A stretch of 64,000 bases of DNA from Parvibaculum sp039973015 (GTDB lineage Bacteria > Pseudomonadota > Alphaproteobacteria > Parvibaculales > Parvibaculaceae). Where the stretch lies: the NCBI RefSeq assembly GCF_039973015.1, contig NZ_JBDWLT010000012.1:1-64000 (forward strand), written 5' to 3'. Both the position numbers and the translations under genes were made by a program. The notes below the pieces were generated by a model. It was given only the letters and a program-made list of their open reading frames with translations, made no database searches and was not told the origin of the DNA. Of this stretch, positions 7,427 through 15,661 are shown one piece after another (position 1 is the stretch's first letter; the number at the start of each line of letters is the position of its first letter).

Positions 7427-8416
7427 TTAGCGCAAGCGCGCCCTGTCATGCGGCGCATCGAGGTCGAGGACAGGCCCGGCGGGGACGATGCCCGTCGGGT
7501 TGATCGTCTTGTGGCTGCCGTAATAGTGCTGCTTGATGTGGGTGAAGTTGACCGTCTCCGCGATGCCGGGCATCTGATATAGCTCGCGCAGATAGTTCGA
7601 GAGGTTCGGGTAGTCGGCGATGCGGCGCAGGTTGCACTTGAAGTGCGAATAGTAGACGGCGTCGAAGCGCACAAGCGTGGTGAAGAGGCGCCAGTCGGCT
7701 TCGGTGAGGCGGGAGCCCGCGAGATAACGCTGCCTGGCGAGGCGGGCCTCCAGCCTGTCCAGTTCCTCGAAGAGGGCGGCGACTTCCTTGTCATAGACGG
7801 ATTGTCCGGTGGCGAAGCCCGCCTTGTAGACGCCGTTGTTCACCTTGTCGTAGACGGCGGCGTTCACGTCGTCGATTTCGGCGCGCAATTCCTCTGGGTA
7901 GAAGTCCAGCTCGGCATTGACGCCTTCGATCTCGTCAAAGGCTGAGTTCAGCATACGGATGATCTCTGCTGATTCATTGGTGACGATGGTGTTTTTCTTC
8001 TTGTCCCAGAGCACAGGCACGGTGACGCGGCCCGTATAGTCCGGGTCGGCGGCGAGATAGACCTCGTAGAGCTTCGTCTTGCGGTTCACGAAATCGGGAA
8101 TGGTGTCTTCGTCCGCATCGTTGAGCGTCCAGCCTTCTTCCAGCATCAGAGGATCGACGATGGAGAGCGAAATCTTGTCCTCAAGCCCTTTCAGCTTGCG
8201 CAAGACGAGGGTGCGATGCGCCCAGGGGCAGGCGAGCGAGACATAGAGATGGTAGCGCCCGGCTTCCGCCTCGAAGCCGCCCTTGCCTGAAGGACCGGGC
8301 GCGCCGTCTTTCGTGACCCAGTTGCGGAAGGCGGACTCCTGCCGTTTGAACGCGCCGCCGGTCGACTTGGTGTCGTACCACTTGTCGGTCCATTTGCCTT
8401 CGACGAGGAGTCCCAT
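7427..8416 (-). CDS. Glutathione S-transferase, glutathionyl-hydroquinone reductase type (Xi class)
   Basis: The 329-residue protein is long for a GST and has the Xi-class (ECM4/YqjG/PcpF) hallmarks: an N-terminal GGFEAEAGRYHLYVSLACPW segment with catalytic Cys63, then NESAEIIRMLN for glutathione binding, and an all-helical C-terminal domain. Such enzymes reduce glutathionyl-hydroquinones to hydroquinones. The ATG at 8416 begins the canonical MGLLVEGKW; an upstream extension was rejected. It is last in a minus-strand series after wrbA and pirin, both quinone or flavonoid related. Confidence 0.9.
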   Translation of the reverse strand: MGLLVEGKWTDKWYDTKSTGGAFKRQESAFRNWVTKDGAPGPSGKGGFEAEAGRYHLYVSLACPWAHRTLVLRKLKGLEDKISLSIVDPLMLEEGWTLNDADEDTIPDFVNRKTKLYEVYLAADPDYTGRVTVPVLWDKKKNTIVTNESAEIIRMLNSAFDEIEGVNAELDFYPEELRAEIDDVNAAVYDKVNNGVYKAGFATGQSVYDKEVAALFEELDRLEARLARQRYLAGSRLTEADWRLFTTLVRFDAVYYSHFKCNLRRIADYPNLSNYLRELYQMPGIAETVNFTHIKQHYYGSHKTINPTGIVPAGPVLDLDAPHDRARLR

Positions 8417-8453
8417 CGTTTTTCCTTCCGTTCCTGTTCTCTTTTGTAGCGGA

Positions 8454-9164
8454 TCACTCTTCAGGCGGCAGGTCGACAAGTACGATCTCGGCATCGTCGA
8501 GTGCGCGGATGGTGAGCTTTTCGACATCACGGATCGCGGCGCCGGAGCGCTCGGAGACCTCGATGCCGTTCACTTCCACCCGGCCCTTCGCGGGCACGAG
8601 ATAGGCGAGGCGGCCCTTGCCGATGAGATGGGTCACTTGCGTGCCCGCGTCCAGCGTCGCGCCGAGAACTTCCGCATCCTGCGCGATCCAGAGCGCTTCG
8701 GCCGGGGCATCGGTCTTGCCGCTGGCGAGCGGCACGAGCCTGCCCTTGCGGTCCTCCTTCGGGAAGGCGGCCGTTTCCCAGCGGGGCGTGACGCCCTGAC
8801 GGTTCGGCTCGATCCAGATCTGGAAGATGCGGGCGTCCTCGTCTTCGAGATTCCATTCCGCATGCTGGATGCCGCGGCCCGCCGACATGACCTGAACATC
8901 GCCCGCAACGGTGCGGCCTTCATTGTTCATGTGATCGCGATGGGTGATCGCGCCTTCGCGGACATAGGTGATGATTTCCATGTCGCGATGGGGATGGGGC
9001 GGGAAGCCCGTCTTCGCCTGAATGAGATCGTCATTCCAGACGCGCAAGCTACCCCAGCCCATGCGGGCCGGATCATGATAGCCCGCGAAGGAGAAGTGAT
9101 GCTTCGCGGTGAGCCAGCCATGCTCGGCGCCGCCAAGACTGTCGAAATCGCGGATATCGATCAT
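8454..9164 (-). CDS. Pirin family protein (quercetin 2,3-dioxygenase-like, YhhW type)
   Basis: The 236-residue bicupin has the four metal ligands of YhhW-type pirins: His57 and His59 in PPHPHRDMEII, and His101 and Glu103 in IQHAEWN. The start GTYHD/GWGSLRVWNDD region is also pirin-typical. AAGGAAGAAGACG precedes the ATG. YhhW degrades quercetin in vitro, but the cellular role of these proteins is generally redox or stress linked. It ends 37 bases before the GST start, so both are probably cotranscribed. Confidence 0.9.
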   Translation of the reverse strand: MIDIRDFDSLGGAEHGWLTAKHHFSFAGYHDPARMGWGSLRVWNDDLIQAKTGFPPHPHRDMEIITYVREGAITHRDHMNNEGRTVAGDVQVMSAGRGIQHAEWNLEDEDARIFQIWIEPNRQGVTPRWETAAFPKEDRKGRLVPLASGKTDAPAEALWIAQDAEVLGATLDAGTQVTHLIGKGRLAYLVPAKGRVEVNGIEVSERSGAAIRDVEKLTIRALDDAEIVLVDLPPEE

Positions 9165-9175
9165 CGTCTTCTTCC

Positions 9176-9203
9176 TTTCCGTGAATGGCTTTCCGTGAAT
9201 GGC
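9176..9203. repeat. Perfect tandem duplication of 14 bases
   Basis: TTTCCGTGAATGGC is present twice, back to back, immediately upstream of the pirin gene. It directly abuts the long hairpin at 9205-9249. Confidence 0.9.
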
Positions 9204-9204
9204 A

Positions 9205-9249
9205 GGGCCCGGCCGGGCGAGGGAGGAGGGGGGTGACCCGGCCGGGCCC
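9205..9249. promoter_or_regulatory. Long GC hairpin between wrbA and pirin
   Basis: Perfect 13-base arms GGGCCCGGCCGGG and CCCGGCCGGGCCC flank a 19-base purine-rich loop. There is no T-run, so it is more likely an RNA-stabilising or attenuating structure than a classical terminator. Confidence 0.6.
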
Positions 9250-9288
9250 GACGATCCGGTACGCGCTTACAGATGCACCCGGATCGTC
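9250..9288. promoter_or_regulatory. Second hairpin between wrbA and pirin
   Basis: Perfect 10-base arms GACGATCCGG and CCGGATCGTC flank a 19-base loop and abut the hairpin at 9205-9249. Two consecutive perfect stems in a short intergenic gap are unusual in this window. Confidence 0.6.
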
Positions 9289-9310
9289 TCAGGTTCGTGT
9301 TGTTCGCATT

Positions 9311-9334
9311 GCACCTGTCAGGGCACCTGTCAGG
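9311..9334. repeat. Perfect 12-base tandem duplication over the wrbA stop
   Basis: GCACCTGTCAGG occurs twice in tandem. The wrbA stop codon (9330-9332 on the minus strand) falls in the second copy, so the duplication lies at the gene's very end. Confidence 0.85.
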
Positions 9335-9941
9335 CGGCGAGCTTTGCCGCGATGGAAGCGACATGCGCGCCCTGCTTGCGGGCAAGCGAGAGTTCCTTCT
9401 CGCTCGGCTGGCGGCTGCCATCGCCGCCTGCGAGCGTCGAGGCGCCATAAGGCGAGCCGCCGCGCACTTCGGAAATGTCGAACAGTTCCTCGCCGACCGA
9501 ATAAGGCAGGCCGACGATCACCATGCCGTGGTGAATGAGCGTCGAGTGGAACGAGGTGATGGTCGTCTCGTTGCCGGCGCCCGTGCCTGTCGAGGTGAAG
9601 ACGGAGCCCGCCTTGCCCGCGAGCGCACCCTTTTGCCAAAGGCCACCCGTCTGGTCGAGGAAGGTCCGCATCTGGCCTGTCATGTTGCCGAAGCGGGTCG
9701 GCGTTCCGAAGATCACCGCGTCGTAGTCGGCGAGTTCCTGCGGGGTGGCGACAGGCGCTTCCTGTTCCACCTTCATGCCCGCATTTTTCATCGCCTCTTC
9801 AGGCATGGTTTCGGGCACGCGCTTCACGGTTACTTCCGTGTTGGCGGCGGAAGCCGCACCTTTGGCAACGGCATATGCCAGCGTTTCGATGTGGCCATAG
9901 GCGCTGTGGTAGAGCACCAGGATTTTCGTCTTCTTGCTCAT
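9330..9941 (-). CDS. wrbA: NAD(P)H:quinone oxidoreductase, WrbA
   Basis: The 203-residue flavodoxin-fold protein has the FMN phosphate loop LYHSAYGHIETLA, the GTPTRFGNM segment and the STGTGAGNETT and GGSPYGAS loops that are diagnostic of WrbA. WrbA reduces quinones by two electrons, avoiding semiquinones. AAAGGAGGGACAG precedes the ATG. It is divergent from a LysR gene with 123 bases between them and is followed by pirin and the GST, which suggests a quinone/electrophile defence group under that LysR. Confidence 0.95.
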   Translation of the reverse strand: MSKKTKILVLYHSAYGHIETLAYAVAKGAASAANTEVTVKRVPETMPEEAMKNAGMKVEQEAPVATPQELADYDAVIFGTPTRFGNMTGQMRTFLDQTGGLWQKGALAGKAGSVFTSTGTGAGNETTITSFHSTLIHHGMVIVGLPYSVGEELFDISEVRGGSPYGASTLAGGDGSRQPSEKELSLARKQGAHVASIAAKLAA

Positions 9942-10038
9942 CTGTCCCTCCTTTTTGGGGTGCCCCTGATGGGCGATCGCTGAATTCGATAAGACCTATG
10001 TAATTGATCTTTTCTGAGAGATAATCAGGTCCAACTGG

Positions 10039-10049
10039 AACAAATTGTT
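10039..10049. promoter_or_regulatory. AACAA-A-TTGTT palindrome in the wrbA/LysR intergenic region
   Basis: A T-rich dyad with an 11-base T-N-A layout lies 16 bases before the LysR start in an otherwise GC-rich region, the sort of site to which LysR regulators bind. The assignment is inferred from position and symmetry only. Confidence 0.4.
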
Positions 10050-10064
10050 TCTCATAGGTGAACA

Positions 10065-10976
10065 ATGACGGTGGACCTCAACGGCTACGCGGTATTCGCG
10101 AAAGTGGCGGAAACGGGCGGTTTCACGGCTGCCGCCGAAGTTCTGGGCCTTTCCAAATCCATGGTGAGCCGCCATGTCTCGACCCTTGAAGACCAGCTCG
10201 GCGTGCGCCTTCTCAACCGGACGACGCGGCGGATCAGCCTCACCGAGGCGGGAACGGTCGTATTCGAGCGGGCGCAACGCATCGTCTCGGAAGCGCAAGA
10301 AGCGGCGGAGGAGGCGACCTGCGTCGAAGGGGCGGTGCGCGGCCTGCTCCGTATCAACGCGCCGATGACATTCGGTATCCGTCAGCTCGGGGCGGTGATG
10401 CCCGAGTTTCTGGCGCGTTACCCCGAACTCAATGTGGATCTTGTGCTGAACGACCGGCGGGTCGACCTGATCGAGGAAGGCTTCGACGTCAGCTTGCGCA
10501 TTTCGGCGCTACAGGATTCGAGCCTGATCGCGCGGCAGCTCGCGCCCGTCGAGCGCTACATCGTGGGCGCGCCTTCCTATTTCGAGAAGCACGGGGTACC
10601 GAAGCGCCCGGCCGATCTCGCCGACCATTCATTCCTTCTCTACACGCTGCTTTCACGGCCCAATCTTCTCGAATTGACGAATGGCGAGGGGAAAAGCGAG
10701 CAGACGGAGCTGAAGGGCCGCTTCCTCTGCAACAATGCCGACGCCATGCTCGACATGATGCTGGCGGGAACGGGGCTCACCTTTTCACCGGACTTCATCG
10801 CCCATGAGTATTTGAAAAGCGGCGCGCTGGTGCGCGTGCTTCAGGACTGGACGGTGCCTGCGCTGACGCTGCACGCAATCTATCCGCATTCGCGGCATCT
10901 GGCGGCGAAGGTGCGAGCGTTCATCGATTTCGCGGCGGAGAAGTTCGGGCCGGGGAAGGCGCCTTGGGTGGGGTGA
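10065..10976 (+). CDS. LysR-family transcriptional regulator
   Basis: The 303-residue protein starts with the LysR winged helix (about residues 5-62: FAKVAETGGFTAAAEVLGLS, then RLLNRTTRRISLTEAG) and continues with a two-lobe effector domain (RVDLIEEGFDVSLRIS, then the SNGLT/FSPDF end). This fits the LTTR group often found divergent from quinone reductases and GSTs. AGGTG precedes the ATG. It is transcribed away from wrbA, the standard layout for a LysR regulator and its target. Confidence 0.93.
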   Translation: MTVDLNGYAVFAKVAETGGFTAAAEVLGLSKSMVSRHVSTLEDQLGVRLLNRTTRRISLTEAGTVVFERAQRIVSEAQEAAEEATCVEGAVRGLLRINAPMTFGIRQLGAVMPEFLARYPELNVDLVLNDRRVDLIEEGFDVSLRISALQDSSLIARQLAPVERYIVGAPSYFEKHGVPKRPADLADHSFLLYTLLSRPNLLELTNGEGKSEQTELKGRFLCNNADAMLDMMLAGTGLTFSPDFIAHEYLKSGALVRVLQDWTVPALTLHAIYPHSRHLAAKVRAFIDFAAEKFGPGKAPWVG

Positions 10977-11002
10977 TCGTCGCTGCGCTTGCCATCCCGA
11001 GC

Positions 11003-11056
11003 ACCCTCCCCCTGTGGGAGGGTCTAAAAATCCGTGAGGATTTTTAGGGGAGGGGT
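11003..11056. repeat. Paired-palindrome family, pair B, left arm
   Basis: CACCCTCCCCCTGTGGGAGG, then TCTAAAAATCC...GGATTTTTA and a GGGGAGGGG tail. Its inverse lies at 11101-11164 after a 44-base spacer. Confidence 0.75.
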
Positions 11057-11100
11057 TCTCCGCCATCGGTGGATGACTCGCCTGCCGTTTCCTCCACTTG

Positions 11101-11164
11101 CCCCTCCCCGAAATTCGCTTCGCTGCGCTTGCGACTTTCGACCCTCCCACAGGGGGAGGGTGGG
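11101..11164. repeat. Paired-palindrome family, pair B, right arm
   Basis: CCCCTCCCCGAAATTCGC opens the arm and CGACCCTCCCACAGGGGGAG closes it. It is the inverse partner of 11003-11056. The 264-base interval 10977-11240 holds only these repeats and a terminator. Confidence 0.75.
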
Positions 11165-11192
11165 CCAGATGGAGAGGTTGTTCATTGCATGG

Positions 11193-11219
11193 AAAAGGCG
11201 GGCACTTGGCCCGCCTTTT
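11193..11219. terminator. Bidirectional terminator between the LysR and SDR genes
   Basis: AAAAGGCGGG and CCCGCCTTTT form a perfect 10-base stem with a 7-base loop. T-runs follow on both strands, matching the convergent LysR and SDR genes. Confidence 0.85.
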
Positions 11220-11240
11220 CGTTTCGGTATCTCGTGAAAC

Positions 11241-12155
11241 CTAGACCGGCTCCCACGTAAAGACGGAGGCCGTGGCGCCGAGATCCGTGTAGCCGCCTTC
11301 CATGGCCGGGATGCCGTGAGAGAGGATCGTTTCCGGCGTCCAGCCATCGATCCGTGCGACGGACTTCACAGGCCGGGGCTGCGAGAAGAGCACGATCTCG
11401 TTGCCGCGGACGGAAAAGATCTGGCCGCTCGTCTTGCATTCCGGCGAGGCCAGCGCGACGGAGAAATTCGCGACCTGCTCGGCGCGCATCGCATTCTTCA
11501 TGCGGTCGACGCGCTGGGCCGATGCCTCGTCCTTCACGGGGATGGTCGCGATCATGCGCGTCCAGGCGAAGGGCGCGATGATGTTGGAGCGCACGTTCTT
11601 CTTCTCGCCTTCCATGGCGATGATGCGCGACAAGCCCGCAATGCCCATCTTGGCGGCGGCGTAGTTCGCCTGACCGATATTGCCGATGAGGCCGGAGGTC
11701 GAGGTGAAGAGAACGAAGCTGCCTTCTTCCTGCTCGCGAAAATGATTGATGGCCGCGCGCGTGATGTTGTAGCTGCCCTTGAGATGCACTTCGAGGACGG
11801 CGTCCCAATCTTCGTCCGGCATCTTGTGGAACATGCCGTCGCGCAGGATGCCTGCGGGGCTGATAATCGAGTGGAGGCCGCCGAAGGTGTCGAGCGCCTG
11901 TTCGATCATGTTTTCCGCGCCGGACTTCAGCGAGACGCTGTCGGAGTTGGCGACGGCTTCGCCGCCCGCCTTCTTGATTTCATCGACGGTCTTCTGCGCG
12001 GCGCTCGCATCGCCCGCATCGCCGCCCTTCACGCTGCCGCCGAGATCGTTCACGACGACCTTTGCGCCCTGCGCCGCCGCGATCATCGCGCATTCCTTGC
12101 CGATGCCGCCCGCGGCGCCGGTGACGAGTACGACCTTGCCTTCCAGAATTCCCAT
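11241..12155 (-). CDS. SDR-family oxidoreductase, (3R)-hydroxyacyl-CoA dehydrogenase-like
   Basis: The 304-residue classical SDR has TGAAGGIG (12-19), the NDLGGS turn (36-41) and the SPAGILRDGMFHKM segment. The catalytic residues are Ser154, Tyr165 and Lys169 in SGLIGNIGQANYAAAKMG. NDLGGS and AGILRD are shared with the dehydrogenase domain of the peroxisomal multifunctional enzyme HSD17B4, so a role in oxidation of (3R)-hydroxyacyl-CoA is likely. The C-terminal VNGWTPETIL-like stretch ends with ATASVFTWEPV. GGGAGAGCGTC precedes the ATG at 12155; the frame is open upstream without a ribosome site. Confidence 0.85.
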   Translation of the reverse strand: MGILEGKVVLVTGAAGGIGKECAMIAAAQGAKVVVNDLGGSVKGGDAGDASAAQKTVDEIKKAGGEAVANSDSVSLKSGAENMIEQALDTFGGLHSIISPAGILRDGMFHKMPDEDWDAVLEVHLKGSYNITRAAINHFREQEEGSFVLFTSTSGLIGNIGQANYAAAKMGIAGLSRIIAMEGEKKNVRSNIIAPFAWTRMIATIPVKDEASAQRVDRMKNAMRAEQVANFSVALASPECKTSGQIFSVRGNEIVLFSQPRPVKSVARIDGWTPETILSHGIPAMEGGYTDLGATASVFTWEPV

Positions 12156-12507
12156 GACGCTCTCCCTGTCGGTCCGGTGTGTGCTTGTTTGCGGGGAAGC
12201 TAGCCGGGGCCAAGCAGCCATTCCAGCCTTTTTAGCCCCGAAGGGGGCATTGGGGCCCGCCAAAGCCGCTTTACGGGGAGGAATTACCGTGCTATCCGCC
12301 TTTTCCTTCGGAGCAAGGCTCCGGCCAGAGGATTTTGTGAAATGGCGCGGTTCATGTCGCAGCGACGACGAGAGACGGCTCGGGGCCTTCGAGGCCTCGC
12401 GCAAATGCGCGCCCGCACGATCCTCTCTTTCGCCTGAGCGCGGAAGCGATAGTGACGGGTGAGCGTTTCTCACCTCTCTCCATCCGCTGCCAGTCGAGAT
12501 AAACCCC
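12156..12507. other. Intergenic interval between SDR and GNAT genes
   Basis: This 352-base interval separates divergent starts. I see no convincing gene in it: the open frame continuing upstream from the SDR is low-complexity and has no ribosome site. A GGAGC/GCTCC hairpin lies near 12310. Otherwise it presumably holds two promoters, which I could not pinpoint. Confidence 0.5.
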
Positions 12508-13035
12508 ATGTTTGAAATCGAAGCCGAGCGGCCTGAACACGGGCCTGCCATTGAAGCGCTGCTGGACCTTTCCTTCGGCCCCGGCCGCTATGCCAAGGCG
12601 GCGCAGCGGCTGCGCGAAGGCAACAAGGCGGTGCCGGCGCTTTGCTATGTCGCCTTTTCGGGCGAGGGCGAGAAGCGGCGGATGGTGGGGGCGTTGAGCT
12701 TCTGGCCGGTTGTCATTGGCGGGGTGCCGGGGCTGATGCTCGGGCCGCTTGCGGTCGACCCCGAATTGCGGGGCAAGGGCTGCGGCATTGCGCTGATGGA
12801 AAAGGGGCTCACGGACGCGAAGAAGCTCGGTTACCGGCTGGTGATCCTTGTCGGCGATGCGCCCTATTATGCGCGGGTCGGATTCGGCCCGGTGCCTTAC
12901 GGGCGGCTGACCATGCCGGGGCCGGTGGACCCGTCGCGGCTGCTCTACCGCGAACTCGATATCGGCGCGTTCGGGCAGGCGAAGGGCGCGATCACGAAGC
13001 CGCAGGATGCGGCTTCCCCCCACCCGGAACGCTGA
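12508..13035 (+). CDS. GNAT-family N-acetyltransferase (YhbS-like)
   Basis: The 175-residue protein has acetyl-CoA binding motif A as LGPLAVDPELRGKGCGIALM, followed by GYRLVILVGDAPYYARVGFG, the usual YhbS-type arrangement. The last 20 residues are low-complexity. The acceptor substrate is unknown. It is convergent with znuA; a palindrome ACCTCCCCGCGAGGGGGAGG separates the two genes. Confidence 0.85.
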   Translation: MFEIEAERPEHGPAIEALLDLSFGPGRYAKAAQRLREGNKAVPALCYVAFSGEGEKRRMVGALSFWPVVIGGVPGLMLGPLAVDPELRGKGCGIALMEKGLTDAKKLGYRLVILVGDAPYYARVGFGPVPYGRLTMPGPVDPSRLLYRELDIGAFGQAKGAITKPQDAASPHPER

Positions 13036-13044
13036 CACGTTCCG

Positions 13045-13065
13045 ACCTCCCCGCGAGGGGGAGGT
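13045..13065. repeat. Single short palindrome between convergent genes
   Basis: CCTCCCC and GGGGAGG arms surround CGCGAG, resembling the first hairpin only of the paired-palindrome family. It may help to end both transcripts; there is no T-run. Confidence 0.5.
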
Positions 13066-13067
13066 GT

Positions 13068-14066
13068 TCAATTTTTCTGCATGGCGGCGATGAGGACAGG
13101 CACATTGTGCCTGAATATGGCGACGTAAGTCGGCGCGGCTCCGTCCGGCTTCGAGAGTGCATCGGAATAAAGCGTGCCGCCATCTTCCGCGCCGGTTTCG
13201 CGCGCGATCGTTTCCATCATGCGCGGGTCCGACATGTTCTCGAGGAAGAGGGCGCGGATCTTCTCCTGGCGGATGCGATCGACGAGACGGGCAAGCGCTT
13301 CGGCGCTCGGCTCGGCCATGCTGGCGACGCCGAGGGCGGAAATGAACTCGATGCGGTAGGCGTCGCCGAAATAGCCGAAGGCATCATGCGTGGTGATGAC
13401 CTTGCGCTTTTCCTGCGGGACTTTCGCAAGCTCGCCGCGGACCCAGCCATCGAGCTTTTTCAGTTCGGTGATGTAGCTCTCGGCATTGGCCTGATAGACG
13501 AGGGCGTTGTCCGGGTCTTTTTCGGCGAGCGCACCGGCGATGTTCTGCACATAGACGATGCCGTTGCGCAGGTTCTGCCAGGCATGGGGGTCGAAGTCGT
13601 GCGCGGCTTCCGGGTAGCCGTCTTCGTCATGGCCCTTGTGGTCATGATCGTGGTCTTCATCGTCGTGATCGTGGGCATGTTTTTCTTCTTCCGACAGGCG
13701 GCGCGGATTAATGCCGAAGCTGGCGGTTACGTATTTCGCCTTCGTGCCGGAAGCGGCGGCGAGGCGAACCATCCAGGGCTCGAAGCCGAGGCCGTTCATC
13801 ACCAGCAGATCGGCGTCGGCAAGTGCGCTCGCATCGGCCGGGCCCGGCTCGAAGCTATGCGCATCGCCATCCGGGCCGACAAGCACGGTCACATCGGCAT
13901 TGCTGCCCGCGACGTTTCTCACCATGTCGCCCAGGATCGAGAAGCTTGCGACGACTTTCAGCGGTTCCGCGCTGGCGGGGAGGGCGAGAGCGAACGAAAG
14001 AGCGAGTGCGAGGCAGGCCAGAGCAAGACGAGACAGGGTAAGACGAGACAGGGCGAGCTTCTTCAT
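13068..14066 (-). CDS. znuA: Zinc ABC transporter substrate-binding protein, ZnuA-like
   Basis: The 332-residue protein has a signal peptide (LALALPASA-EPL) and the A-I cluster fold, with KVVASFSILGDMV and an essential metal site whose histidines include one in GDAHSFEPGP and one in FDPHAWQN. Between them lies a flexible loop rich in His and Asp (KHAHDHDDEDHDHD and onward), typical of zinc-specific members. It delivers periplasmic Zn2+ to the permease. It is third in the operon after the ATPase and permease genes and, as in other zinc systems, sits under a Zur-like operator. Manganese specificity cannot be excluded, but the His-rich loop favours zinc. Confidence 0.85.
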   Translation of the reverse strand: MKKLALSRLTLSRLALACLALALSFALALPASAEPLKVVASFSILGDMVRNVAGSNADVTVLVGPDGDAHSFEPGPADASALADADLLVMNGLGFEPWMVRLAAASGTKAKYVTASFGINPRRLSEEEKHAHDHDDEDHDHDHKGHDEDGYPEAAHDFDPHAWQNLRNGIVYVQNIAGALAEKDPDNALVYQANAESYITELKKLDGWVRGELAKVPQEKRKVITTHDAFGYFGDAYRIEFISALGVASMAEPSAEALARLVDRIRQEKIRALFLENMSDPRMMETIARETGAEDGGTLYSDALSKPDGAAPTYVAIFRHNVPVLIAAMQKN

Positions 14067-14078
14067 GGGGCAACTCCC

Positions 14079-14948
14079 TCAGTCGTGGAAATGGGCGCGC
14101 GGGAAATAGCGCGTGCGTACGCTGTCGCGTGTGCCGAGAAGGATCGACGCTACATAAACCAGTCCGGCGGTGAGGATGATCGAGGGGCCGGAGGGCAGAT
14201 TGAAATTGTAGGAGAGGAGAAGCCCGGCGAAGCCCGAAAGGAAGGCCAGCACGGTTGAAAGGGCGGCGAGCGACCAGACCGCACCGGCCCAGAAGCGGGC
14301 AGCGGCGGCGGGCAGCATCATCAGGCCGAGCGCCATCAATGTGCCGAGCGCCTGGAAGCCCGCGACGAGGTTCACCACCACCAGCACAAGAAAGATGAAA
14401 TGCCAGACCGTACCGCCGCCCGTCGTCGCGCGGAGGAAGGCGGGATCGAAACATTCGATCACCAGCGGGCGGTAGATGAGGGCGAGCGTGACGATGCTGA
14501 GGGTTGCGATGGAGGCGACGAGGATCAGCGCATCGTCGGTCACCGAAAGGATGGTGCCGAAAAGGACATGCAGCAGGTCGATGTTCGAGCCCTGCGTCGA
14601 GACGATGAGGACGCCGAGCGCGAGGCTGATGAGATAGAAGCCGGCAAGGCTTGCGTCTTCGCGCAGCGCGGTCACGCGGGAGATGAGGCCCGCGAGGAAG
14701 GCGACAGCCAAGCCCGCGACGAGGCCGCCAATGCTCATGGTCCAGAGCGAAAGCCCGGCAATCAGGAAGCCGATGGCGGCGCCGGGCAGAATAGCGTGGC
14801 TCATGGCATCGCCCATGAGGCTCATGCGGCGCAGCACGAGGAAGGTGCCGATGGGCCCGCCGCCCAGCGCAAGCGCGAAGCAGGCGACAAGCGCGCGACG
14901 CATGAAGCCGTAATCGACGAAGGGAGCGATTGCCATGTCATAGATCAT
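14079..14948 (-). CDS. znuB: Zinc ABC transporter permease, ZnuB-like
   Basis: The 289-residue integral membrane protein has about eight to nine hydrophobic segments and the family signature GDAMSHAILPGAAIGFLIAG near residue 45. I chose the ATG at 14948, whose ATGA overlaps the ATPase stop codon; a later ATG at 14936 is the alternative. It forms the pore with the ATPase encoded upstream. Confidence 0.88.
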   Translation of the reverse strand: MIYDMAIAPFVDYGFMRRALVACFALALGGGPIGTFLVLRRMSLMGDAMSHAILPGAAIGFLIAGLSLWTMSIGGLVAGLAVAFLAGLISRVTALREDASLAGFYLISLALGVLIVSTQGSNIDLLHVLFGTILSVTDDALILVASIATLSIVTLALIYRPLVIECFDPAFLRATTGGGTVWHFIFLVLVVVNLVAGFQALGTLMALGLMMLPAAAARFWAGAVWSLAALSTVLAFLSGFAGLLLSYNFNLPSGPSIILTAGLVYVASILLGTRDSVRTRYFPRAHFHD

Positions 14949-15661
14949 GCGGCGTCTCCCCATGCGTCGGAGACGTAGCGCGCACGGCGGAGATTTTCCG
15001 GCGCGAGTACATCCGGGGTCGCACCCCAGGCGACAGGTTCGCGCGCCATCAGCAGCGTGTCGGGGAAACTCTCGCGCACGCGCTCAAGGTCATGCAGAAC
15101 GGCGATCACGGTGCGGCCTTCGCCATGCCAGCCTTCAACGAGCTGCATGAGATCGGCGCTGGTGCGTTCATCCACGGCCGCGAAGGGTTCGTCGAGCAGG
15201 ATGAGCCCAGCGTCCTGAAGCATGAGGCGGGCGAAGAGCGCGCGCTGCAACTGACCGGCAGAGAGCGCGCCGACCTGACGGTTTTCGAAGCCTTCGAGGC
15301 CGACGGCGGCAAGCGCGGCGCGGGCGCGCCTTACATGGGCGCCGGTGATGGCGCGGAAGAGGCCAACCTCGCGCCAGAGGCCGAGCGAGACGGCATCGAT
15401 GACGGTAATGGGAAAGCTGCGGTCGATTTCGGCGAGCTGCGGGAGATAGGCAATGTTGCCGTTTGCGCCCTCGATGCGGCCTTCGCCGAGGGGCACGAGG
15501 CCCGCGATGGCCTTCAGGAGCGTCGACTTGCCCGCGCCGTTCGGGCCGACAATGGCGGTGAGGCTGCCCGGCGCGAAGCTTCCCGTCAGATGATGGACGG
15601 CGGGGACGCGGTCATAGGCAACGGTAAGGTCGCGGACGGAAAGAGGAGCGGCGGATTTCAT
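14945..15661 (-). CDS. znuC: Zinc ABC transporter ATP-binding protein, ZnuC-like
   Basis: The 238-residue ABC ATPase has Walker A GPNGAGKST at 39-47, the signature LSAGQLQRALFARL at about 133-146 and Walker B LILLDEPFAAVDE soon after. The start overlaps the stop of a 49-residue ORF by ATGA. Together with the permease and ZnuA it forms a Zn2+ importer. Expression is probably repressed by Zur through the box at 15819-15835. Confidence 0.9.
   Translation of the reverse strand: MKSAAPLSVRDLTVAYDRVPAVHHLTGSFAPGSLTAIVGPNGAGKSTLLKAIAGLVPLGEGRIEGANGNIAYLPQLAEIDRSFPITVIDAVSLGLWREVGLFRAITGAHVRRARAALAAVGLEGFENRQVGALSAGQLQRALFARLMLQDAGLILLDEPFAAVDERTSADLMQLVEGWHGEGRTVIAVLHDLERVRESFPDTLLMAREPVAWGATPDVLAPENLRRARYVSDAWGDAA

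Noticed and set aside
12642..14258. Long open frame over the GNAT and znuA genes
   Set aside because: It is out of frame with GNAT and antisense to znuA; both real genes have clear motifs.
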